Part shown: in pieces, positions 1 to 14,500 of the stretch
Layout of the letters: every line of letters starts with the position of its first letter
Position numbering within the stretch: the first letter of the stretch is position 1
NCBI GenBank assembly: GCA_028829895.1
Contig: CM054184.1
Span: forward strand, 49,944,201-50,008,200
Source: Sinotaia quadrata
Taxonomy: Eukaryota > Mollusca > Gastropoda > Architaenioglossa > Viviparidae
Direction of reading: 5' to 3'
Length of the DNA: 64,000 bases
Translations under genes and position numbers: made by a program
Notes under the pieces: model-generated
Told to the model about the DNA's origin: nothing
Databases searched by the model: none
What the model saw: the letters and a program-made list of their open reading frames with translations, nothing else

Positions 1-1336
1 ATTTCTGGTATGAAGTGAAGACGGGGATTGATGCATAAACTATAACTAGACTGCACAAATGCAAGTTACCAAATACATATAAATCATTGATCAATTGTAT
101 ATAGTCAGTAAATAGAGATGCTTATTTTAAAAAAAAATTAATTAAACAAGAATGTGCTCAAGTTATTTTTTGTGGTAATGAAATGAGGGGTGTTCCAAGT
201 TGCTCAGTGATGTAATTTTTCTGCTCCCCTTTTTCTAAACACTATAGCATTAAGAGTTTTGATTTTTTCCCCCATTCTCGTTGTACTTTTCCCATATAAT
301 AAACTGTAGATAATAATAAAACTGACAGATTGGTTTCTCTTTCTTGCAATGCCATAATACAGTTTATGTAATATACTCTATATTAAGTGATTCAATTCCG
401 AGTCTAAAAAAAAATTACCAATGAGAATATTTACATTTTAGACTTCCTTGCTTACTTTAATTTATTCCTGCATTTAAAATATCTGTCAGTGTCATGTTTA
501 GAGCCAATAAATATTTTTTATTCTTTAAATTTGTCTGAGATGATTTATAATATAATATTTCCATTTTTACAGCAAATTTTGTAAAAAATTCAAAACAAAA
601 CTGTTTATCTTTTATACAGTTAGAATTCCCTTAGATCCACGTCTGTTTGATGTGCACTTTGTTTCTGCACTTTTAAGATCATGGTTCTTTTTGAGAAAAT
701 CTGAGAAAAGTTTAGTTTCCAATTTTGCTGTTGATTTTTGTTAAGATATAATTTTAAAGTTAAGAAATAGACAAGGTTAACAAATTATGAAAGTGAACAA
801 ACTACATCATTGGAAGGAATGAGGTCCAGTTAAAATTATAATTGTTTGGCTGGTGAATACACTAAAATATAACATACTTTAGATCTGCACGTGACACTGG
901 ATATGGACCAGCAAATGGGAAAGCTACATGTAACTCTGAACACTAATCATATAATATTTGATATATTTGCTGGACATCAGATGGGTAGGAACTAAAAAAT
1001 TTTATTTTTATTAATATTGAAATTTAGATAATAAGTAAGTCTGATAAAATTAAGTACAATTGGGTATATTTTAGTAGCATGATGGTCTGAACATGAAATC
1101 CTCTTTGATAAAAGTAAATGGTCAATAAATCAAAGTTTAATAAAATGAGACTGCACGGAACTGGTAGATTTAATATAAGAGTAATGTAACTGTAGATTTA
1201 ATAAAAGACTGCATTGTAATTATTATTTTCTTAGGGTCTTGAAGTAAATCATCCTAATATTAGTAAAATATCCCACAAATCCATGCACTAGTACTGGGGT
1301 TCACAATTCAAAGCAATCTGTGGGTTTCTGCACTAA
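1..1336. other. AT-rich DNA downstream of NCAPH2, no gene seen
   Basis: No open frame with coding character, no RNA gene and no clear repeat boundary on either strand. Confidence 0.6.
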
Positions 1337-2300
1337 CCCATCGAATGCCAGGGGGACAGGTGCCATCCCACAAGCATGCTCGCTCAGTCTCAGTGACACT
1401 ATTCATTCAAAATAACCAGAGTGAAGGAAAGATTTGCTTGGCTTCAGGAGACAATCTGTTATAAATTCTACCATTGGATACTGTAATTAGAATGATCATG
1501 TCATTGAAAGGGCACCTTTTTTCCTATCACCCCCACTTTTGAGCTGAGCAGCCATATTGAAGCATGTTTTGTGTCAACCATGTCAAGTTTCGAGGCTGAA
1601 TTTTCTCATGGTGAGTTGTGTGCTGTATTTTGTGGATTCTAAGTAATGTATTGTGAGCTTAAGATGAAATTCAACCAGCCCCTGCTGAAATGTTGGACAC
1701 AGGTGACCATGATGCCAGTGACTGGTTGTAATTAAAAAAAAGAAAGAAATTCGCAAGTTCAATACAAAGGTAAAAAAATCTTTTTATTATTTTTGAATGT
1801 GAAGTAAAATAAATTCGCAAATTCAACAAAAAGGTAAGAAAACTTTTTATTATTTATTTATTTTTGAATGTGAAGTAAAATAAATTCGCAAATTCAACAA
1901 AAAGGTAAGAAAACTTTTTATTATTTATTTATTTTTGAATGTGAAATAAAATAAATTTACTTAGAATATCTATAATATCTATGATACTTTAAAAATAACA
2001 TTTTGAAAATCTATTTAGAATTATACACTCCTTTCATTTATTAGTAGACATGTAAAAAAAAAAAAAGATTCTGAAATTCGCAAGTTCAACAAAAAGATAA
2101 GAAAGATTTTTATTATTTATTTATTTTTGAATGTGAAGTAAAATAAATTCGCAAGTTCAACAAAAAGGTAAGAAAACTTCTTATTATATTTATTTTTTAA
2201 TTTGAAATAAATTAACTTAGTGTGTTATAATTCTTTTGAATTAACATTTTTCACTTTTCATTTTTTAATAGACTTGTACAAAAAAAAGTACCGCACTGTC
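1337..2300 (+). mobile_element. piggyBac-like non-autonomous derivative (copy A)
   Basis: The 5' end CTAACCCATCGAATGCC, the TTGGCTTCAG and ATTGGATACT blocks and a short start MSSFEAEFSHGEL (near 1580) match copy B at 41.5 kb. The inner part is a ~80-bp AT-rich tandem unit (AAATTCGCAAGTTCAAC...TTTTTATTATTTATT), repeated about five times at 1745-2200 and also present in copy B. No transposase core; the 3' end near 2300 is not defined. It may supply 3' UTR or termination sequence to NCAPH2. Confidence 0.55.
2189..2194 (-). terminator. Candidate polyadenylation signal of NCAPH2
   Basis: AATAAA on the minus strand about 190 bases after the NCAPH2 stop, the first such hexamer downstream. It lies inside the piggyBac-derived AT-rich repeat, where several AATAAA copies occur, so its use is uncertain. 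Confidence 0.35.
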
Positions 2301-2384
2301 GATATTGCTTTTTTTTGTCAAATGTGCCAGCAGTAGACCTTATAATTTCAAGGCTCTAGATACATTGAAAGCACCAGGTTATTA

Positions 2385-2522
2385 TCATTGTTTACTTGAT
2401 GGAGCTTGGTACTCTGCTAGTTCCTCGTAGTGGCGCTTGGTGGACAGCAAACGAAGCTCTAGTTTGTCCATACCTTCTTCCAAGTGTCCAGGACATGTCA
2501 GTTCCACATTATATGCATTAGC
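2385..2522 (-). CDS. NCAPH2: NCAPH2 exon 18, terminal coding exon (residues 560-604)
   Basis: Acceptor ATGTGCACAG, 45 codons and TGA (2387-2385). Encodes [12 protein letters not shown], then [20 protein letters not shown] and PSSKQ, matching the conserved C-terminus of the family. A candidate polyadenylation hexamer AATAAA on this strand lies at 2194-2189. Confidence 0.96.
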   Translation of the reverse strand, partial: ANAYNVELTCPGHLEEGMDKLELRLLSTKRHYEELAEYQAPSSKQ

Positions 2523-5500
2523 CTGTGCACATAGGACAGCTGTGGTCAAATGTAGGGTGTAAAAACAATGGAGAACAGGAACAACGTGAGGAGAAAGTGC
2601 AATCTTAATTAAGCAGTAATAATGAAGTAAAGAGGCAAACATAGGACAGCTGTGGTCAAATGTAGGGTGTAAAAACAATGGAGAACAGGAACAATGTGAG
2701 GAGAAAGTGCAATAATAAGCAGTAATAATGAAGTAAAGAGGCAAACAACTGTTCTAACAGCAAAAGTATGGTTTTAATAACTGAGCAGTAATAGTGAAGT
2801 ACAGAGACAAAGAATGGTTTTAAAAGTAAAATTGTAATCAAGCAAGTGACAAAGAATGGTTTTAAAAGTAAAATTGTAATCAAGCAAGAGACAAAGAATG
2901 GTTTTAAAAGTAAAATTGTAATCAAGCAAGAGACAAAGAATGGTTTTAAAAGTAAAACTGTAATCAAGCAAGAGACAAAGAATGGTTTTAAAAGTAAAAT
3001 TGTAATCATGCAAGTGACAAAGAATGGTTTTAAAAGTAAAATCTTAATCAAACAGTAATAGTAAAGAACTGAGGCAATGTAATAAATATGGAAAGCTAAT
3101 TACTGTGGCAAGGTAAAAGAGAATGTTGAATGATGGACCTGTATTGTTCACAATGATTTCAGACCATAGATAACACATAAGCAAAGATTTTTTTGGTAAA
3201 CAAAGAATGAACAATACAACAACACAATTCCCAAATCAGAAATACTACATTTATAAAATATGTTCACATGGAGAGCAATTTCAATAATTATCAATCTTAT
3301 AGTTCTAAATTTTATGTATTAATGATTGACATTAGTAAACATTTTATGCTCCACACATGCACGCACGCACTACCAATTTATCTCCCTTAACAGCTTATTT
3401 AGCAAACAGCTTAAAATAGACAAGCATTCCCACTTTTTATTATCACACAAATTTATACCTAGTCACTGGCAATGTAAGAGCAGATCTAAAGATAGTCATG
3501 CTCTGTGCAAATGTATGATCTTATTCAGGCAATGAAAGTGCAGATCTAAAGATAGTTATGCTTTGCAAAAAAATATGACCTTATTGCTATGATATTATTA
3601 ACTATAAGCAGGCTTAGTGAGTATTAATGTAGAGGAATATTTGTCCACAACTGAGGATGTAACAATGCTACACTAGGATTTAGATCTGTTATTCCATTGC
3701 TATTTCTAAGGAAATGGACAATTTACAAGACATAGTTTTGCATTTCTTAAATTCTGGTTTAATTTTTGAGGCCATAATTGGGATTTCCTAATCAGCAATC
3801 AGGAAACTAGCATTTATGAGGGCTGTATTCTATTAATCTCGAGGAATGTGACTAACATTTCTTCATTTTTTAAAAATTGAATACAAAGTATCATATACAA
3901 GTCAGACCTGCCTACCCTCCTCCTCAGCAGACCATAAGATCAATGATCCAAAACCAGAAGATTTTTATGAAAAGCGGAAGATTCTATGCAAAATCTGCCA
4001 TTCTAATAGAAATACCAATAATATAAAATAAATGCAATATAATAACAAATAATGTTAATTTTTGTAAACATACTTACCAATATTGTAATGATTTATATAA
4101 AGCATATTTGTCTATGAACTGTATGAACTGTCTATTTTTCTGTCTGGTTTCCACTGAATGTCAGCATAAGCCAAAGTAGATTGTTGAAAGCTATCAAACC
4201 ACACATAGTTGCCTCAGCCCTTGTGATTTGTAGCTGAAGTTCATCTGTTTCAGAATAATTTGGCTGAAGTCACGTTGCTTTTATGTGATACAGTTTCAAA
4301 ATATCTAATGACATCATGCAGTCTAACATGTGCAATTTTAAAGTCTAATCTGCATGTTGTGCAGAAAACAAAGGTTTCCCCTTTTCTGGTAGGGTACAGG
4401 GCTCGGTTTCACGACAGCCGCCTAACTTAGAGCGGAGCTTTCCCAAAAAGCGCGCTAGTTCCAAATTAGTTAGTTGTCACTTCTAGGTAGCGTTTCACGA
4501 CTGCCAACTAGAAGCACTCTAAGTAGTTGCCAACTAGAAGCGTCACATGACTTGTTTATAAATAGATCTATCCCACAATTCAATTTTAACAATGGATGCC
4601 GAGCATGGAAATCATCGCGCACATAAAGATAATTTCACGCATTCAGAGATCGTTGCTTTAATAGAGGCATACGAATGCAGAAAAAAAACATCCTACAATC
4701 ACGACTAAAGAGCTCAGTCACAAACAAAGACAAAAAGAATGCGTGGGTTGCTGTGCTGATATCAGTGAATGTGGTTTCTACCATTCATCGGTCAGCAGAC
4801 GAACTTCGCTGTAAATGGTCTAAAGTCTCTAAACTAACAAGCGAAGCAAAATGTTACCTTGCTAAAAGAAAATACCCTAAGAATGGTGGAGAACTCATGT
4901 ATATTTTTATTCACATTATCAAAATAAAAGTGCTATATTCTATTCTCAAAACTATAAACACTAAATCAGTTGTTTGAGGAATAAACTATAATAATTTGTT
5001 TAATATTGAATAACCTGCCATTTGACACAAATATTCCTTGTACAAGAAATGAATTAAACATTTGTATAGAAATTATAAAAATTGCAGTTTTAGTCATAAA
5101 TTATATTTTCTATTTTTTTTATTAACTGTTTCAATACTTATTTATTTTAGTTCTCATGTTCATAAAACAATAACTATCATATCTCAAAAATACCTTTGAA
5201 TGTATGTGATAAATGCAAAAGTAAATAAACATGCAAACTGAAAACAAAGAATAAAGACAGTTTGTATAATTTATTTTTTTCTTAATAATTATTTTAATCA
5301 ATTCACATTTAGGCATGTCACAATCATAATAATATTTAAATATCTATATGTGTTAAATATGACATGAGTCACCATCATAATAATATTTAAATGTCTATGT
5401 GTTAAATATGACATGAGTCACCATCATATTAATATTTAAATGCCTAGATTTTTTTGTAAATGCTAACTGAAGTAGCAAATTATTTCTCTATCCAGCAGTT

Positions 5501-8500
5501 GCCAGTGTTACGTCACATTTTATATTCATCTATATGAATTTTTCCCATCAGGCAGTGTTTACATACATTGTGAAAGTAAGAGTTAAATATATTTATAACA
5601 ACAATGAAATAAATGTAAATACTTTAAAAATACAAAACCTGTATTTTTGAGAAAACCAAAACAATATAATTCTACTATTAATTATATTAACTTATACTAA
5701 TGCATTATTACTATGTAATGTATACATAATATATGGCCATTCTTTTTTTAATTAAAAAAATAATCATTAGTTGTAATGTTACAGCTAGATACACATAAGT
5801 CAGTTTGACAGGTGATGAGTAGCACTGAAAGTTTACTGTATATATTTTTTAATGAAAAACAGTGAAACTTAAATAAAAAAATTAAAATGCCACCACATTT
5901 TTAGTCTTTATATTAAAACAATATTCTAAAATAGAATACATATTTTTCTTTTCTTTTCAAAACTCTAACAGTATAATTATGAAATAAATGTATATTTTAT
6001 TATATTATATATGATCAAATATTACTATCACTAATATAATTTGGTTTAAAATAAACTTAATGCCAATTAAAATTGATATATTATTATTAATACTTTAATA
6101 GTCCACTAATGAAAATTTCCAGTTATATGATAAAACAATCATTTTTTGTTTTTATCTGTAGCTTTAGAGAGTTTTAAGTTGCATTATAATGAATATACAG
6201 ATAAATAAAATTAATGAAAGATATAAATCATTCCTGAGATTCATGGATTTAGTGGAAACAGAATTGAAAAATTAATTAACTGCTTTCCTTTCACACAAGA
6301 TTGCATAAAAACTACACACATTTACATTAAAATAAAATATTTAGAAATGGGTGGTAGAAATAAAATATATGTTCATAGTGATTCATAAATGTTTCTGTGG
6401 ATTGTTTCTTAGAATATTAAACTATATACGATCCCGCTAAGGACGATTTCTTCTTTGCCTACGTCTGTGATAGAATTGATGCACGGGTGACGCCTATTTG
6501 TACCTTAGGTCGCTGCTAGCGAAAGTTAGAGCTGGTAGGGAGGTGCTCCAGTAGTTCCGAACTAATTTAGGCCGCGCGCGCACAAGGTTGCAGTCGTGAA
6601 ACACTACATAGCACTTAGAAGGCAACTAAGCTAGTTGCCACCCAGTTTAGGTTGAAAACCGCGCTAGTTGGCTGTCGTGAAACGAGTCCAGATAATTACA
6701 CTTTCTGTGATAGTCTGATTGGTATTTTTGTTTATATTGCGTTTTTTCACTTTTGGTTTATCCCCTTCAATTTGATTTTCTTCTGAAAACCTCTCTAATT
6801 CCTTTTTGATCTCATTCTCAATAATTTTACTCTGTGTCCGCCATCTTTTATTCTACAAAGAGCCAATTTATGGACGTTTATTAGGTGCTAAATTTAAAAC
6901 ATCCATGCACACTTCCGAACATTGAGTGCATTTCAATAGATATGATTGGTCAACCAGAGAAGCAAACTACCAATAATTATTTTAGTATCTTTGGCTGGCA
7001 GTTATAGGGCGGTTGGAGCCCACTAGTATTTTACATAACAACTATCACTGACTGACAAGGTTGGCTGGCCAACACAGAGTAGGTGATTGTATACAAGACA
7101 AGCAGGTTTTTTGTCCTGTCATAACTGATCGGAAAATTATTGAAAATGAAATTGAAAGCAGAAAATCGCTTCCATAAGTGGAAGAGTGGGAGATTAGAGG
7201 TAAGACCAGGAGATTCTTCCACTCAAAATGGAAGGTAGGCAGGTCTGACAAGTACTGCTGTAAACATAATAATAAATATATATATGAAATAAATCTAAAG
7301 AAATGTAGTGTGCATAAATGATCTGTAAAACAAACATTTTGCCATTTGTATTTAATAATGTACAGTAAATTCAATGTCTAAATGAATCTACTTTCAGAGG
7401 TTGCACTAATCTCCTAAAAATTAAATGTGTACAAACAAGCAATGTTGCCTGAAAATGATCATGAGTGAAAAAAATTTTTGCAAATTTTTCTACTGAATAA
7501 AACAAGCACCAAACAATGATGTGATTATATGTTGAAAGCAATCGGTTATTTGCAACATGGACAAGACCATCATGAATTCCTAATATTTAGCATGCTTGAA
7601 CAGTACAGCAAAAAGATAATATTTCTAATGCAATCATTAATTTGCATCTTGGATAACATTACTATAAACTCTTGCTATTAAAATGCTTTGACAGTGCAGC
7701 AAAATTTCTACCTTTCGATGATATCTTTCACCCCAAAGCAAAGGCTATACATAGATAAGGCAATGTTTAAGCATGTAAATCTGTGCGATGTCCAATCATT
7801 AAGTGTCAACTGAATGAGGACAAAAGAAAAGACAATAAAATGTATGACTCTACCAACTGCAATGTGGCTAAGAACATGCGGCAAATCTGGAAGACTGGTT
7901 TGCCAGTAACCAAGCGAGCAAATAGAACTTTCTGTCCCTTATGGAGCCCCGCCAGCACACTGGTTCCACATTGGTGAATATCAAATGCATCACGTTGTTC
8001 CTGAAGCAAATATAATAACAAAAAGTATTAAGCATACTTAAAATATCCTAAAGAAAATCCTTAATACTGCATAAAAGAAATTCTAAATGCTCCTGAAAAG
8101 AAACCAATACACCTGAAAAAAAAATTCTGAACACTCCTTAAAAATCCTAAATATTCCTTTAAAAAAATTCCTAAAATGTTATTATTGTTTGTTGTTGTTC
8201 AATACTATATCCCCCCCCCCCCCAAAAAAAAAAAAAAATAGTAACAGATTTAAAATGAAAGAAAATGCTCTTTTAAATTAAAAAAACCCAATTCCCAACC
8301 TATAAAATGCTGTTTATTGTTGCTTTCATTGCTAAAAAAATTCCCCACCCCACCCCAACAGAGTGAAAAAGCAGAGACAAAAATGACACACACAAACAAA
8401 ATTTTCTGAATCAAAACAAGGAACAAATGTATTGTGAAAATACATAAATACTTTTCAAAATGATATTAATTACAGCATATTTAACATTTCAAACCAACTA

Positions 8501-11500
8501 CAGTACCTCTTCCAGGAGTTTAGGAGTTATCTTTTCTTCCCAATCAGCTACTCTTTTCGAGATTTCTGAAATCTGTGCAAATTTTGCAGCACTGTCCATA
8601 TAGTTTTCCTAAAAAATATGACACAATGAACTGTGCAAATATTAATTGTCAAAAACAAAAACCAGTTATATATATATATATAAAATATTAATAAATTAGT
8701 TGTGAAAATATTACTTACTGGCTAAAAGGGGAAAAAGGGTTAAATAATAAAAAAATATGAATCAAATAAATATAAAAAATATTAATCAAATATATATAAA
8801 AATATGAATCAATAAGTTGTGAAAATATTACTGGTAAAAGACAAAAACAGTTTTATGTGTGTATATATATGACAATTATTTCTGTTATACAATGAAGTTT
8901 TATAGCACAATGAATGTATCATTTTGGTACTCATTAAATAAAATGCAATTGAGTAAATAAAATAAGAGTGGTTTTGATGCTATCCTGACAAAGTGTCACA
9001 GAGAGTGGGCGTTTCTAACAAATGTTACCAATATACCAACAGTCTTTTTCAGTCCTAACATGCCAAGTGTTATGGCATACTCTGATTTGCCTTACAAATA
9101 CACTGAAACAGGCACCAAACATTCAAAATTATAACAATAACATTAATTGTTAAGTGAACTGTTAGTCATGTTGCAGGTGCTGTTGAGTCTACTAATTCCT
9201 AATCTCTTAATTCTCATTGAATCAATGGTTGCTATAATACAATTTTTCCATAATAAAGCATTCTTCAGGAATACAACTATCATGTTATAGGAGGACTTTT
9301 TATATAAATAATATAGTTATAACAAGTGGCACATTTTTCGAGGGAGATAAATCATATTTTACACAGAAATTAAATGGTTGCAATAAAAACAATTAAAAAA
9401 TAATTAGTTTGAAATAAAAGAAAATGTAGATGGTATACATCAATGCTGATATTTTGTTGCTGTTACTAATTTGTTTTAATTCTCAATAGCCTGAAAAATG
9501 CTGATATATCAACATTTTGCTTCAATTCTCAATAACTTGAAAAATGTATCATACTTAGCTTACATGTAAATAAATACATGTAATCTTACAATCTGGGATT
9601 AAAAATAATAATTTTGCAATGTTAATTCCTATTTCATTTATAAAATTTTGTCCAGGTACTTCTACAATACATACCACATGTTTTCTCACAAGTTCTTCAT
9701 AGCTTTTTACTAACGTTCCAGATGAACCTGAGATAGAAAAAACCCAAACACATTTAAAATTTGTTTATTTTTTCACTAACTGCTTAAGACTGAAAGAAAC
9801 AAGCAGTAGTTGTAAATTTTCAGACAATGGGGAATAATACTTTTATAAGCCAAGACAATCTACCCTGGTCAAGGCAGTTATGTCCAGATTCTTCTCCCCA
9901 AATCAAATGATTTAAGCATGGTGAAATCAGAACCTGAGAGGAAGTTATTTATTCTATTTAGAAGCACGTGGTGAATGAGTGAAAGCATATTCTAGTCATA
10001 AACCACCAACTCACCCCCAAAGAGAAAAAGAAAAAAAAGGAGAAAAACCCACCACCACAACTACCACAATTCAACACACAATCCAAAACGAAAGCAATAA
10101 ACAACCTGCTTCATTCAATCATGAACTATTATATTCTTACAAATGCATCAGTTGATTTAATTGTACTCACTAACACAGATGTGCGATACATTCTAATAAC
10201 CCTTTATCAATAAAAGATTTGAGCTTAACTGTTACAACTATACTTTCTTGTTTCTGAACATATACACAATAATTCTCAGATGATTTAAACAACAAAAGAA
10301 ACAATATCAATAAAAAACACACACACACACTCTCTCTCTCTCTCTCGCTCCAAGATTTAAATGCAAGCAGTGCACTTCAAAGTAGAAAATACAAGGATAA
10401 AATCTCATATCTCTATTGCAATTTGAAATGAAAGGAAACTGTATATATATATACACAAATTATTTTTGAAAGAGATGCAATTCCTACACCTCTGAGGCAT
10501 AAATAATGAGATATAACAAATTATAAATAATATGTACATATTACAACAAAGCACTCATTTGTGTATAGAAGAGAAACCATGACTCTGTGTCATCATGTAT
10601 CAGTAATAAAGGGAACTGATCATTGTTACTATGTAGAAAAACTAAACACTATAACTATAGTGAAGAGCCTTCTATATTTAAAAAAACAACAATGACAAAA
10701 CACTCAAAGTCTGTTATTTAAATGATATCACTATAATAATATCTACAGAACTAGTCAAAAAATGCTTCCTTCAATAAAAATGTCAGGTGACAAAAAGCCA
10801 AATGCAATTAGATAAACCTTGAAACATGTTTTCAACCATTACGATAATTATTTCACTTTTACCAATGTCTTCTTTACAATAAGGATGTTTTAAAACACAC
10901 TAATGAAGACTAAATAAATATATTTAACTACAAATGGTTATGTGATTATTAAACCAAAGGTGGTTTGATTCCAATTAAATAAGAATTAATTTATGCTAAT
11001 ACTAGTTAAAAGTACAAAATGTTAACATTATTTAATTTTGTTGTGTTATTTGTTTTCTTTAGCAGTTAAAAAAGTAATATACAAAAATTCTATATAAAAG
11101 AAAATATATAAAATCAGAGTTTGTTTACTTTGTTTTTGAGAGGAAGGTAGTGGCGGGAATTAGAAGGATCTCCTTTAAATTTGAAAGACATTTGCTGCAT
11201 ATAAACAGCACGAATCCTATCATCACCATTTAAACTCAGTTTCAATTTGTGCTCATAAATAGCAAGAAGCTTTTAAGTTTGATTAGGTATCAGGCCTACA
11301 AAACTATCTTATAGTTATAGAGAATTTGAGTGATAAGCAAAATAGGCCACCTAATTAATATATATGCACTAATAGGGAGTCTGACATTTGTAGATGCACA
11401 ATCCTCTAGGACACTCTCATGCATAATCCTCTTGGACATTCTCATGCACAATCCTCTTTCGACATTCTCACGCACAATCCTCTTTGGACATTCTCACGCA

Positions 11501-14500
11501 CAATTCTCTTGGACATTCTCACGCACAATTCTCTTGGACATTCTCACGCACAATTCTCTTGGACATTCTCACGCACAATTCTCTTGGACATTCTCACGCA
11601 CAATTCTCTTGGACATTCTCACACACAATTCTCTTGGACATTCTCACGCACAATTCTCTTGGAAATTCTCACGCACAATTCTCTTGGACATTCTCATGCA
11701 CAATCCTCTTGGACATTCTCAAGCACAATAATAGTCTCTAAAAATTGTGATTTATTATCAATATGTACAAGTGAATAAAGAGAATTATGTTAATTTGCAA
11801 AAGTGAAACTTGTCAAATGCAACATTATAGTTGGCAATCACACAAACTATTCATTGGACACATCACTGTAGGACAAATCACTACTGAGTGCTGAATACTG
11901 AGGTGTCTTATGTGGTTTCAATGACATTTATTCCTAAATTGAAAGAATACAATTTTATTAAACAGAATATATTAAACAATCAAAGTGTATATGTGCATTT
12001 TTACTGTATTCTGCTGTATTCTTGTACACTGGAAAGTCAACATCTTATGTAAAGGTTACGAATAATGCTTGCTGAATATTCTCAAATTTAATATATATAT
12101 CATCAAGGGAAAAAAGGTTTGCTAATTTTAAATTTGTGATATTATGTATAAAAATAAATCTTGGACATTTATATGTCCAAGATATGTCCAATCTTATAAG
12201 CAGCAAGTACATTTGTAGGTTTCAAAGTTTATTCAGTTAACTGTAAAGTCTAATATCAATAAAGAATGTATTATAATAAATATAAACATCAAATGCTTAC
12301 AAAAGACCCAGAAATGTCTGATGATGAGATAGATATTAGAATAACAGGGATTGAGAACACATTCCATAAAACCAAAACTCAGATGAATGCAAGTTTAATA
12401 AAACCAATTTTTGTTTGTAAGGATATTTTAGTAGCTTTGCAGTCAGGCAACACCAAATAATGCTCTTGAAGTGGAAATTCAAGTTTGATTAGCACACTGT
12501 ACATTCCAAGTGAAGTTAAATAAAAGTGCAGATGTAATATAAAAGTATGTAAATTAGACCTCTATAAATCATGTTTACATAAATCAGACATTTATAACTT
12601 AGGCATAATAAATCTATTTAAATCAGACCAATACAAGTTATGCCTATATAAATGAAACCTGCATAAATATGGTGTATATAATCCAAAAATACATAAATCT
12701 ATATAGCTCAAATGAATAAAAATATCAAAACAGACCTATATAAATTAGGTGTACATAAAAATCAATCTAATAATAATATTAAAAAATCCTGATGATTGGA
12801 CTTAACAATGAATACAAAATGAAGCAGACTACTCAATGAAACACAAGGAAAGCATTTTCACCATGAATATATTAAATAATTATAATTATCACTTTAAATT
12901 CAGAAGAAAAGACATTACATGTAATTAGTATTCAAAAGTTCCTCTTTAAAATGAATTTTCTTTTTACAAGATCTGTAAAATTTTTTTTATTACCGAGAGA
13001 GTTGATGAACTCTCCACCACAAGCCTCCACAGGTGTAAAAATATTATCGTCTAGCTGTAAATCTAGCGCTTCAAACTTCTCTGCCCCTTCATTGCCCCCA
13101 TCATCTGCAATCAATGAAACATTATGCTAACATTATATTTATTTATTTGTAGATGTTATAAGTTCTACCAAAGGTTGTTTTTTTTTCAAAGGTACAAGGG
13201 GCACTAACTTGCAAAAATCAAAACTAAACAAGAGTTATGTTGGAGAATGAGCTTCTGGCTTATAAGAAACACTAAAGGAGTGCAATCTCCCAACTTTAAA
13301 CTTATAAAAGGCATTTTCGTAAGACATTATATATTGAAAGAACCTATACTGACACCAACATGCATCATTAAAACTTCTACTTCAGAGTCAACGACTGAAA
13401 CTGGTGTGATGAACTATCGTTTAACTATGACTAAATGTAGGCTGTATGAGCTGTCAGTATGATTTGCTTGATAAATTCAAGGATAAGGATATTAGAGAAA
13501 GTGAGATATGGTGAACATACTAACGTACTACTTAGAAATAAAATAGAACTGTATGTAGAAACGCAGGATAAATTTAAAAAAATTATTTTTGAAGTAAAGT
13601 CGCCCTGAATATACATATATACACTGATATACTAGGAGTAAGGTACACACTGTAAACTACAGAATGGCTGTAAGGTTCAACAAACACACATGATGATGGG
13701 AAACTGAAAGTACTTAAGTTATGTGCATCTTGTCAGAGAGGTGACTACCATAGTACCATTTTTGAGATAAAGCCTGAAAAAAATAGCAGGAAGCTAGTCA
13801 GGGATTTGTGCATAAACAGCATGCAAATACTCCAAATATTATTACAGTGAAACCTCGTTATAACATGATAATTGGGGGTCTATAAAATCGGATCATATTA
13901 ATAGCGGAGTTTTACAATATTTTACTTTTCCAAGAACATATGCATATATTCATATCTAATGTAAGAAATTGGATTATCGGATGAATATTAAACGGAATGC
14001 ATTATTAAGATACATGTAATTGAATATAATCGCAAAGATGACTTACTGGCTTTACTCATGGATCAGTAACAAGTAACATTTCCAATAATGTTTATTTTGG
14101 CACAACACTTCAAGAACCCGGTGAAATTGTTAAATTTTGGATTGTTTTACATTAAAAATCATACACGAACTCTCCCCAAAAATGATAATACAGTCGAATC
14201 CACTTATCTCAACCTTGGTTAACTCACCAACCCTGTTATGTCAACGTTTTTGAAGTGGAACCACCAAATTCCCTCTTTGTCAGCATTTTCTCATCAGTTA
14301 TGTCGATTCTTTTAGGTCGCCGAACACTAACACAGTACAATGTCTCTTTGTTTGTTTGTTTGTTTCTTTGTATGTACATGTATCTTGAGCACAAAAGAGG
14401 GACAAAATCGCCACTTAACATCGGTTATCTCAATCCCCATGACTAATCATCACCGGCTTTTGAAAATGTTAGTTATTGATGCCCTTCAACTGGTTCACAC

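Noticed and set aside
2656..3058. Long repetitive open frames on both strands
   Set aside because: Produced by the 42-bp satellite, whose period is a multiple of three.
12932..12993. Extension of NCAPH2 exon 14 through DLVKRKF, which resembles the family motif ELVRR
   Set aside because: The real motif [10 protein letters not shown] is in exon 15, and the phase-1 donor at 12994 joins to it exactly. The resemblance is chance.
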